A stretch of 64,000 nt of DNA from NCBI RefSeq assembly GCF_900129005.1, contig NZ_FQUN01000005.1, positions 1-64,000 of the forward strand, read 5' to 3'. Of the stretch, positions 46,237-53,450 are shown in pieces. Source of the stretch: Leeuwenhoekiella marinoflava DSM 3653 (lineage in GTDB: Bacteria; Bacteroidota; Bacteroidia; Flavobacteriales; Flavobacteriaceae). A program made the translations under genes and the position numbers. How positions within the stretch are numbered: position 1 is the first letter of the stretch; every line of letters starts with the position of its first letter. Below the pieces are notes generated by a model. That model did not search any database and had not been told where the DNA came from. It saw only the letters and a program-made list of their open reading frames with translations.

Positions 46237-46321
46237 CAAAATTTAAAATCATTAACTAATACAACATTAAAACGCAGTGGTTTCTGATATCTAAGAGACT
46301 TGCACATAAACAAAAAGACCG

Positions 46322-47893
46322 ATGACACTAATGCAATGGTTCATATTTTTTTTGGCTTTACAGGTAATTCATTTTTTGGGAACCTGGAAACTTTATAAAA
46401 AAGCCGGAAGACAAGCCTGGGAAGCTCTTATTCCCGTTTATAATGCAGTAATTCTTATGAAGATCATAGGTCGCCCTTGGTGGTGGACTATATTACTGTT
46501 TATACCTATTGTCAACCTGATTATGTTTCCGGTTATTTGGGTAGAAACTGCTCGTAGTTTTGGTAAGAATACAACAACAGATACTGTTCTCGTTATTGTA
46601 ACATTAGGTTTTTATCTGTTCTACCTAAATTATGTAGAGAATGTAACCTACAAAACCGAACGCTCTTTGGTTCCTAAGAGTGCTTCAGGAGAATGGGTAA
46701 GCTCTATCTTATTTGCAGTTGTTGCTGCTACCATTGTGCACACTTATGTGATGCAGCCCTTTACAATACCTACGGGCTCATTAGAACGTACGCTACTTAT
46801 AGGAGATTTTCTTTTTGTGAGTAAATTTCATTATGGGGCTCGTACACCTATGACAACGGTAAGTTTTCCTATGGTTCACGATACGATTCCCGGAATTGGA
46901 ATTAAATCATATTTAGACAAGCCACAACTCCCCTACTTCAGACTTCCCGGTTTTCAGGATGTTAAGCGTAGTGACATTGTGGTTTTTAGTTGGCCGGTAG
47001 ATACGGTTAACCGGTTTTATGGTATGGATGATGGTAAGTATTACCACAAGCCCATTGATAAAAAATCTAATTATGTTAAACGCGCCGTGGGATTACCGGG
47101 TGATAGTTTAAAAGTTGTTGGTGGTAAAGTTTTTGTAAATAATGAACCTCTCGAATTAACAGATCGTGCTCAACTGCAATACAGCTATCAAGGTACCGCT
47201 AAAGGTGGTGGTTTTAATGCTAAAAATCTATACGATCAGTATAAAATCACTGATTTGAAATTCTATAATCCAACGCAGTTTTATACGCAAGCCATAAGTG
47301 ATGAAAATGCTGAACGTTTTAGAAATCATCCTAATGTTGCTTCATTAGAAAAAATGATTGCAACTCCGGACCAGAAAGATGCTTCTATTTTTCCTAAAGG
47401 AAATGCGAGCTTAGGGAACCGCGATCAGATTGCTTCAGTCTATATTCCTAAAAAAGGAGCTACAACTACTATTTCCACAGAAAATTTACCCCTTTATAAA
47501 CGCTTGATTGAGATTTATGAAGGTGAAGAAATGGGTGAGCCTAGAGAATTAAGTGTGTCAGGAAATCAGGTATTACTGAATGGTCAACCTATTACTGAAT
47601 ATACTTTTAAACAAGATTATTATTGGATGATGGGTGATAACCGTCACAATAGTGAGGATAGCCGTTTCTGGGGATTTGTACCTGAAAATCATGTTGTAGG
47701 TAAACCGGTATTTATCTGGTTTAGCTGGGATGGTAATGGGAAAGGTATTATGGAAAAAATACGCTGGGAACGCTTGTTTACTACTGTAGGTGGTGACGGC
47801 AAACCAGTTTCATATTTCTTATACTTTATAATTGCTTTAGTAGGATATTTTGTGATTTCAAAAGTCATAAAAAACAAGAAGGCCAAATCCTAA
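46322..47893 (+). CDS. lepB: signal peptidase I, long flavobacterial form
   Basis: The 523-residue membrane protease is much longer than E. coli LepB (324). The first ~110 residues form several spans of a DUF5684-like membrane module (LGTWKLYKKAGRQAWEALIP). The S26 catalytic Ser is 153 (PTGSLERTLL) and the general base Lys is 253 (NYVKRAVGLPGDS). A large insert separates the lysine region from the last conserved box (GDNRHNSEDSR), and a C-terminal span anchors the protein. It cleaves signal peptides of the many secreted proteins in this organism. A terminator follows at 47914. Confidence 0.93.
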   Translation: MTLMQWFIFFLALQVIHFLGTWKLYKKAGRQAWEALIPVYNAVILMKIIGRPWWWTILLFIPIVNLIMFPVIWVETARSFGKNTTTDTVLVIVTLGFYLFYLNYVENVTYKTERSLVPKSASGEWVSSILFAVVAATIVHTYVMQPFTIPTGSLERTLLIGDFLFVSKFHYGARTPMTTVSFPMVHDTIPGIGIKSYLDKPQLPYFRLPGFQDVKRSDIVVFSWPVDTVNRFYGMDDGKYYHKPIDKKSNYVKRAVGLPGDSLKVVGGKVFVNNEPLELTDRAQLQYSYQGTAKGGGFNAKNLYDQYKITDLKFYNPTQFYTQAISDENAERFRNHPNVASLEKMIATPDQKDASIFPKGNASLGNRDQIASVYIPKKGATTTISTENLPLYKRLIEIYEGEEMGEPRELSVSGNQVLLNGQPITEYTFKQDYYWMMGDNRHNSEDSRFWGFVPENHVVGKPVFIWFSWDGNGKGIMEKIRWERLFTTVGGDGKPVSYFLYFIIALVGYFVISKVIKNKKAKS

Positions 47894-47913
47894 TAGCTAA
47901 TTAAACAACACTA

Positions 47914-47953
47914 AAAAGCATCAATTCCTCAGGTTTTGATGCTTTTCTTTTTT
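47914..47953 (+). terminator. intrinsic terminator after lepB
   Basis: Arms AAAAGCATCAA and TTGATGCTTTT with an 11-base loop (47925-47935), followed by CTTTTTT. It ends the parA-lepB transcript. Confidence 0.85.
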
Positions 47954-48024
47954 AATATCCCAAAAATTTACATTTTAACACAATTAGCTAGGTATTGCAC
48001 GACCTGTTTTTTAGATTGTCCCCT

Positions 48025-48474
48025 ATGGAAACACAGGAAAAAAATACACGTACAGTAAAAAATAACGATACGGTGCAGGTACACTACACCGGTAAATTAA
48101 CCAATGGTCAAATCTTTGACAGCTCTGTAGATAAAGAGCCTTTAGAGTTTCAACTAGGTCAAGGACAAATCATTCCAGGTTTTGAGAACGGACTTATTGA
48201 CATGAAAGTTACTGAGAAAAAAACAGTGACTATTCCTGAAGATGAAGCTTATGGAGAGGTTAAAAAAGATCTTTTTCAAGAAGTGCCTAAAGCAGAATTA
48301 CCACCAGAGATCGACCCTCAAGTAGGTATGGGGCTTGTGGCTAAAAACCCTGATGGTAGTGAGCGTCAACTTCGTGTAGCTGAAGTTCGTAACGAAAGTA
48401 TCGTTATTGATGCAAACCATCCATTAGCTGGTCAAGATCTAGTTTTTGACTTAGAAGTGGTTGCAATAAAATAA
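48025..48474 (+). CDS. FKBP-type peptidyl-prolyl cis-trans isomerase (SlyD-like)
   Basis: The 149-residue protein has the SlyD-type FKBP core: VQVHYTGKLTNGQIFDSS, PLEFQLGQGQIIPGFENGL and the insert-in-flap region, with a C-terminal beta strand. It catalyses prolyl isomerisation as a cytosolic folding helper. The metal-binding His-rich tail of E. coli SlyD is absent. The ATG at 48025 is used; the frame is open further upstream to a TTG in the promoter region. Confidence 0.9.
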   Translation: METQEKNTRTVKNNDTVQVHYTGKLTNGQIFDSSVDKEPLEFQLGQGQIIPGFENGLIDMKVTEKKTVTIPEDEAYGEVKKDLFQEVPKAELPPEIDPQVGMGLVAKNPDGSERQLRVAEVRNESIVIDANHPLAGQDLVFDLEVVAIK

Positions 48475-48495
48475 TAAACTGAATTATTTATATGT

Positions 48496-48528
48496 AGTCC
48501 GTAAGCCTAGTGTTTACGGACTTTTTTT
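48496..48528 (+). terminator. intrinsic terminator after the FKBP gene
   Basis: Arms AGTCCGTAA and TTTACGGACT with an 8-base loop, then seven T. Confidence 0.85.
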
Positions 48529-48627
48529 ATGCTCATTGCTCAGCCATTCAATTTGCATTAACAAAATTATAGGATTCTCAAAAAAATAAATCGAATAAAC
48601 ACCTGTTATAAGTGTCTAACTAAATTT

Positions 48628-49476
48628 ATGAATATAATGAGAATAATTAATACTGTTGCCCTATTAGGAGCGACTATACTTACCGTATCATGTGTGTCAA
48701 AAAAGAAATACACAGAACTTGAAACCAGATATGATGATACTCGGGTTTCGCTTACCAAAACACAAGTAGAAAAAGAAGAATTAGAAGCGAAATACAGCGC
48801 TATTGAAAATCGCGTTGCAGACTACAACAGCAAAATAAATTCACTAAGAGATGATAATTATCAAAAATTAGATCTTGTAGAGAATCTTGCGGTAATGTCT
48901 GAAAGCACCAAAGATAAAATGCGTGCTACTTTAAAAAACGCAGACCAGAGCCAGTTATCACAAGCTAAAAGTCTTGAAGATTCTATGAATCTCGCAATCT
49001 CTTATAATTTGAAGAAAAATCTAGACGCTAGCGTATCTTCAGATGATGATATTCAAGTTGATATTGATGAGACTGTTGTAATGATTAATGTTTCAGATAA
49101 ACTATTATTTAACAGTGGGAGCTACAGAGTGAGTAATAAGGCAGATAATTTATTAAAACGTCTTGCTGACGTTATAAATTCTGAACCAGCTATAGAAGTG
49201 ATGGTTGAAGGTCATACAGATGATCAAACTGTAAAACCTGGAGCCTATATCAAAGATAACTGGGAACTCAGTGTAGAACGCTCTACAGCAATCATTAGAG
49301 AATTACAAGATAAATATGGCGTAGACCCTACAAAACTAATTGCTGCAGGACGCAGTAGTTATTTACCATTAGTTGATAACGCTTCTAAAGAAGATAGAGC
49401 TAAAAACAGACGTACACGCATTGTAATTCTACCTAATCTTGATAAGTTTTTATCGCTTGTAGGTAGTACCGACTAG
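48628..49476 (+). CDS. OmpA family lipoprotein
   Basis: The 282-residue protein has a lipobox Cys at 22 (TVSC), a coiled-coil region (about 25-120, with heptad-like Leu/Glu spacing) and a C-terminal OmpA-like domain (from about 170). GHTDDQTVKPG and NWELSVERS are the peptidoglycan-binding landmarks. It likely ties the outer membrane to the cell wall. The gene sits between two terminators, so it is monocistronic. Confidence 0.9.
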   Translation: MNIMRIINTVALLGATILTVSCVSKKKYTELETRYDDTRVSLTKTQVEKEELEAKYSAIENRVADYNSKINSLRDDNYQKLDLVENLAVMSESTKDKMRATLKNADQSQLSQAKSLEDSMNLAISYNLKKNLDASVSSDDDIQVDIDETVVMINVSDKLLFNSGSYRVSNKADNLLKRLADVINSEPAIEVMVEGHTDDQTVKPGAYIKDNWELSVERSTAIIRELQDKYGVDPTKLIAAGRSSYLPLVDNASKEDRAKNRRTRIVILPNLDKFLSLVGSTD

Positions 49477-49500
49477 TAACACATTTTCTTTCTACTTGTA

Positions 49501-49526
49501 AAAAGCCGCCAATGTGCGGCTTTTTT
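49501..49526 (+). terminator. intrinsic terminator after the OmpA lipoprotein gene
   Basis: Arms AAAAGCCGC and GCGGCTTTT with a 6-base loop, then a T-run. Confidence 0.85.
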
Positions 49527-49628
49527 GTTTAGTAAAACGAATAAGTAAAGACCAATATTTTCACGCCTTATCTTATTGCCTAACTTTAAGATAATTGCCC
49601 TATTTCTATTAATCAAAAAGTTTGAAAT

Positions 49629-50075
49629 ATGAAAGTGAATGATACCTACCTAAGCAGTCTTATAAAAGAAGAACATAGATTTGAGTTTGGAGTATTTTAT
49701 TTCTTTGATGAATTTATAATTTCAGAAATAAATGAAGGTGAAACCTTTGAATGGAACAAAGCTTCTAAAGTTATTAAAGTTGGTAAGCAGTTTTATAAGA
49801 ACAAGAATCATAAAATAAACTACATATCAAATCGAATAAATGATTACTCTATAAAGCCCCAAGACTGGATTACTTACTTAAATAAGTATAACCTTTTAAA
49901 CATATTTGCAGTTGTTACTCACCGTAAAACCGCAATACACAATTTAATAATTGAGCGTCTTTTTTACAAAGGCGATATATTTTCTTTTGATAGTTTACTT
50001 GAAGCAGTTAATTTTATTCGCGAACAAGATGATCTTTTTCCTGTTACTGACTTTAAGAAACTAAAAGAAAACTAA
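49629..50075 (+). CDS. 148-aa protein of unknown function
   Basis: I do not recognise the family. The protein is mostly soluble, about 148 residues, with an aromatic N-terminal half (FEFGVFYFFDEFII) and a basic centre; no transmembrane span or signal peptide is clear. It has mixed alpha/beta character and resembles small regulatory or STAS-like folds only loosely. It is followed after one base by a membrane protein gene, so the two form an operon. An inverted repeat (TTATCTT and AAGATAA arms, 49568-49594) lies upstream. Confidence 0.5.
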   Translation: MKVNDTYLSSLIKEEHRFEFGVFYFFDEFIISEINEGETFEWNKASKVIKVGKQFYKNKNHKINYISNRINDYSIKPQDWITYLNKYNLLNIFAVVTHRKTAIHNLIIERLFYKGDIFSFDSLLEAVNFIREQDDLFPVTDFKKLKEN

Positions 50076-50076
50076 T

Positions 50077-50451
50077 ATGGTTATACTTTTTGAACTTGCA
50101 CTTATATGTGCAGGTATTTTACTAGGGATTACTACACTTGATAAATGGGATGGCAGCTCCCAAATTTTTACAAAAGCTGCAAATACGCTTAAACCTTTTG
50201 CTACTGTTATAGGTGGTATTTGTTTAATTATTGGAATCTGGTTTCTATTTAGACCATTCTGTACGTTTAGAGATATAATAGGTATCTTGGCAGGATTATC
50301 ATTGCTAGGAGACTCGTTTGAAAACAGCCAATCCCTTCAGGATTTCTTTAATAAGTCGGCTAGTTTTCTAAATCCATATAAAGTAATTATAGGTATAATC
50401 GCTTTAATCCTAGGTATTTTAGGATTACTCAATATTGCTTTTATCTGTTAG
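50077..50451 (+). CDS. 124-aa membrane protein of unknown function
   Basis: The protein has three to four hydrophobic segments (about 3-18, 42-60, 64-76 and 101-122) with short polar loops, and a Cys near each end. No known motif is seen. The start is one base after the stop of the 148-aa gene, which suggests that the soluble and membrane proteins act together. It converges with the Crp/Fnr gene with 23 bases between and no hairpin. Confidence 0.55.
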   Translation: MVILFELALICAGILLGITTLDKWDGSSQIFTKAANTLKPFATVIGGICLIIGIWFLFRPFCTFRDIIGILAGLSLLGDSFENSQSLQDFFNKSASFLNPYKVIIGIIALILGILGLLNIAFIC

Positions 50452-50474
50452 TTGCCTAACTATTCTTTAAAAAA

Positions 50475-51065
50475 TTAGAATTGAACTTTCTGTTCATTGA
50501 GCTCTTTTCTAATTCTACTTAGCGATTCTGGCTTAATGCCAAGATAACTGGCGATTCGATAATTAGGAACCCGCTTTTCGATATTAGAATAGGTTTTACA
50601 AAAATCCAGATAACGTTGTTTACTGTCCTTTTCTAAACCAGACTGAATACGTGCGGTTAAACTAATAAATGCCCGAGTTGTCTTGATCCGAAAGAATCGC
50701 TCAAATTTTGGAATTCGCTTATATAATTCTTCAAGATTCTTTTTCTTCAATCCCAATACCAGTGAATCTTCTAAACAGCACACACTTAAACGTGCCGGAG
50801 TTTCATTAAAGAATGCTGAAAAATCACTTATCCACCAATCTTCAATAGCAAACTGTACAACAGATTGTTCTCCAGCTTCCGATGTATGAAAAGCTTCCAC
50901 ACAGCCTTTAACAACATAATATTCTGTATCTACAAAAGAAGCCGGCTGAATAAGAAATTCTTTTTTACGTAATCGTTGTGGAGCTAGTATACTCTTAAAC
51001 TCTTCAAATTCTGCATCAGAAATCTCAATGATTTCTTCTACATGAGACCGTATAGATTCGTACAT
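50475..51065 (-). CDS. Crp/Fnr family transcriptional regulator
   Basis: The 196-residue regulator has an N-terminal cyclic nucleotide-binding-like beta barrel (about 25-130) and a C-terminal winged helix with the recognition pattern YRIASYLGIKPESLSRIRKEL. Bacteroidetes Crp/Fnr proteins of this length lack the Fnr iron-sulfur cysteines. The effector is unknown. A -7 box TATTTTTG lies at 51086-51093. It is divergent from the SLC13 permease gene and could regulate it or the GTAAC-N4-GTTAC sites elsewhere, but neither link is shown by the sequence. Confidence 0.88.
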   Translation of the reverse strand: MYESIRSHVEEIIEISDAEFEEFKSILAPQRLRKKEFLIQPASFVDTEYYVVKGCVEAFHTSEAGEQSVVQFAIEDWWISDFSAFFNETPARLSVCCLEDSLVLGLKKKNLEELYKRIPKFERFFRIKTTRAFISLTARIQSGLEKDSKQRYLDFCKTYSNIEKRVPNYRIASYLGIKPESLSRIRKELNEQKVQF

Positions 51066-51085
51066 AAATTAAGATTAAATAAGTT

Positions 51086-51093
51086 CAAAAATA
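51086..51093 (-). promoter_or_regulatory. candidate -7 box (TATTTTTG) for the Crp/Fnr gene
   Basis: Exact TAnnTTTG match on the minus strand, 21 bases upstream of the ATG. Confidence 0.35.
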
Positions 51094-51200
51094 CCAATTC
51101 TACTAAGAACGTATTTTTAAGACCTATTGTTTAAGTAAAATTTGGCAAAATGATTATAAATTTCATTATAAATTTAGCTTAAAAATCTCAGCATCTTTTT

Positions 51201-53021
51201 ATGGATATTGCAATTATTGAAGTTTTTATTATTCTCGGTTTAACTATTTTCCTTTTTGTGACCGAACTCTTTCCGGTTGATAAGATTGCAATATTTATAG
51301 TCGTTTCTTTAATACTCTTAGGTTTAGTTAGTCCAGAAGAAGGTATAAGTGGTTTTTCTAATTCGGCTACAATAACCGTCTTAGCTTTAATGATCATCGC
51401 AGTCGCATTAGAAGACAATGGTGTTATAGCTTGGTTTGCAAAAGGTTTACAGCGCTTAAGTATACTTCCTCTACTTCTACTCGTTCCTGTTTTTATGTTT
51501 ATAACTGCTGGTATTTCAGCATTTATAAGTACAACAGCAGTTGTTATTATTTTTATAAAAATCATCTTTCAATTAGCAGAACGCTACGGGATTGCTGCTG
51601 GAAAATTGTTACTGCCGGTTTCGTTTGCAGGTATTTTAGGTGGTAGTTGCACGCTAATGGGTACATCTACAAACCTCATTGTAAACTCTATAGCTCAAAA
51701 CCGCGGAGTTGAAAAACTCGGTTTTTTTGAGTTCGCTCTTTTTGGGTGTGTTTTTCTTGCTATTGGTATTGTAGTCATAACAATTACTGCTCGTTTTTTA
51801 CCTTCTAAAAATGCTTCTGAAAGTCTAGAGTCTGATTATAAGCTTGACGAACTCATCACTACGTTAACTATTAATGACGACTCGCCACTTATAAGTAAAC
51901 CAATAAAAAGCATTTCATTTTTAAATACCCCTAACGTCACTCTTTTGAAACTCATTCGTGGTAGTGATGTTACAAATGCTCCCGGAAAATACATCACATT
52001 ATCTCAAGGCGACCGCCTAGTAGTAATGGCAGATTTGGAAACTGTAGAACAAATTTCTGCGGAAGAAGGACTTACAAAGAAAATGATCAAAAAATCAAAA
52101 GAAGAAGAAGAAGAAGAAGAAGAAGAAGAAGAAGAGAATCTGGAATCTGAAATTCATTTAGTTGAAGCTTTAATCTTGCCGGGATCTACTTTCATTGGGA
52201 ATACTCTTAACAGCTTAAAGCGTTTTAAGCTAGAAGGAGCACTACCGGTAGCAATTAAAAAACGAAAAAACATTCGTAACACGCGTGAACGTTTAATTCG
52301 AAAAGATTTAGATCAGATACGTATAAAACCGGGAGATCGAATTCTATTAGAAATCACTCAAGCAGAACTGAATACTTTAGAGAATTTAGAAGGCATCGTA
52401 ATTCTTAAAACACACGAACCTTTTGAGTCCAAAAACAAAACCCGAAAATATATAACACTTGCTATTTTATTGGCGGTAATTGGTCTGGCAGCATCAGGTC
52501 TTTTAAGTATCTTAGCAAGTTCGCTTACCGGGATTGCATTGTTATTAGTAACTAACAGCCTTGAGATGAATAAAATCTACCACAAAGTTGATTGGCAGAT
52601 CTTTTTCTTATTGGCAGGTATGATCCCGTTAGGAGTTGCAATGACAAACAGCGGAGCAGATCTTTGGCTATCTGAACATTTGCTTATGCTTTTTGAAGGT
52701 AAAGATAACTTGTTTGTTCTAGGAGCATTATTCTTAATAACAATGATTTTAAGTGGTAGTATTTCAAATAATGCAACAGCGGTTATTATGACCCCAATTG
52801 CTATTACCGTAGCGAGCGGTCTTGATTTGTCTGCAAAACCTTTTATACTCGCTGTTATGTTTGCAGCAAATTTCAGCTTTTTTACTCCGGTAGGTTATCA
52901 GACCAATACCTTGATCTACAGTTTGGGCATATACAAATTCAAGCACTTTTTTATTATAGGTGGGATTCTTTCAATCATTCTTTGTGTTGCCGGTACGCTT
53001 CTACTTGCCACACTTTTGTAA
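51201..53021 (+). CDS. SLC13 family permease with RCK_C (TrkA-C) domains
   Basis: The 606-residue inner-membrane transporter has two halves of hydrophobic spans with SLC13 motifs (GTSTNLIVNS and SISNNATAVIMTPIAI). The centre of the protein (about 210-410) holds two TrkA-C/RCK_C ligand-binding domains. Between them lies an acidic linker with 12 consecutive Glu, coded by a GAA tract. Such permeases carry sulfate, dicarboxylates or other anions. It is divergent from a Crp/Fnr regulator. Confidence 0.85.
   Translation: MDIAIIEVFIILGLTIFLFVTELFPVDKIAIFIVVSLILLGLVSPEEGISGFSNSATITVLALMIIAVALEDNGVIAWFAKGLQRLSILPLLLLVPVFMFITAGISAFISTTAVVIIFIKIIFQLAERYGIAAGKLLLPVSFAGILGGSCTLMGTSTNLIVNSIAQNRGVEKLGFFEFALFGCVFLAIGIVVITITARFLPSKNASESLESDYKLDELITTLTINDDSPLISKPIKSISFLNTPNVTLLKLIRGSDVTNAPGKYITLSQGDRLVVMADLETVEQISAEEGLTKKMIKKSKEEEEEEEEEEEENLESEIHLVEALILPGSTFIGNTLNSLKRFKLEGALPVAIKKRKNIRNTRERLIRKDLDQIRIKPGDRILLEITQAELNTLENLEGIVILKTHEPFESKNKTRKYITLAILLAVIGLAASGLLSILASSLTGIALLLVTNSLEMNKIYHKVDWQIFFLLAGMIPLGVAMTNSGADLWLSEHLLMLFEGKDNLFVLGALFLITMILSGSISNNATAVIMTPIAITVASGLDLSAKPFILAVMFAANFSFFTPVGYQTNTLIYSLGIYKFKHFFIIGGILSIILCVAGTLLLATLL
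52101..52133 (+). repeat. (GAA)11 trinucleotide repeat in the SLC13 gene
   Basis: Eleven GAA codons in a row, then GAG, code for a poly-Glu linker of 12. The tract is in frame, so length changes alter only linker length. Confidence 0.9.
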
Positions 53022-53023
53022 AG

Positions 53024-53136
53024 TAAACTACCTTGGGGCAAGCCCACGAGGCATTCGTTAAAAAGAAATTTTCAATTTCGCAGCATCCCGATAGCTCGGG
53101 ATGGGGTATTAAACCCTTTGGCGGTGCCAATAAAAA
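53024..53136 (+). repeat. dispersed intergenic repeat, copy B (longest)
   Basis: It starts TAAACTACCTTGGGGCAAGC and has ATTTTCAATTTC in the middle. A perfect palindrome CATCCCGATAGCTCGGGATG then spans about 53084-53103. It ends with GGGGTATTAAACCCTTTGG and the CCAATAAAAAA block. The start matches copy C (57011-57053) and the rest matches copy A (8697-8784). Confidence 0.75.
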
Positions 53137-53435
53137 AGCAGCTATCTAAAAGAATCAGATAACTGCTCGTTTGTAATTGATTTGATTGTATCTTGAAAAC
53201 TCAGCTTGCTTTTTATCAAGCTCTTATCCTTAATAAAAGGAAGCAAGCCTAACACATTTTAAAACATCTCGCCAACAGAGCCAGCAATTAGTTTTATACA
53301 AAACCTGAATTTTAAAGAACTTCTTGATTGATGTTATATAAAGAAGACGGATCACTTTAAATTTTGTTACATTAAAATTAAAAAATAGTTGTTAAACTAA
53401 TGTAAAGCACTGTAGATAGCTTCAAAGATTACCAC
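53137..53435 (+). other. 299-bp region with weak hairpin, no gene
   Basis: A hairpin AGCAGCTATCT (53137-53147) with AGATAACTGCT (53157-53167, one mismatch) might terminate the permease transcript. The rest is AT-rich and contains small inverted repeats such as AGCTTG/CAAGCT, but no credible frame on either strand. It leads to the promoter of the penicillin-binding protein gene. Confidence 0.5.
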
Positions 53436-53443
53436 TACATTTG
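53436..53443 (+). promoter_or_regulatory. -7 box TACATTTG of the class A PBP gene
   Basis: Exact TAnnTTTG match whose last base is 8 bases before the ATG at 53451. A transcription start near 53448 would give a nearly leaderless message. Confidence 0.45.
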
Positions 53444-53450
53444 TTCTTTT

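Noticed and set aside
53084-53103. Palindrome CATCCCGATAGCTCGGGATG as an independent terminator
   Set aside because: It has no T-tract and is the central part of the dispersed repeat copy B.
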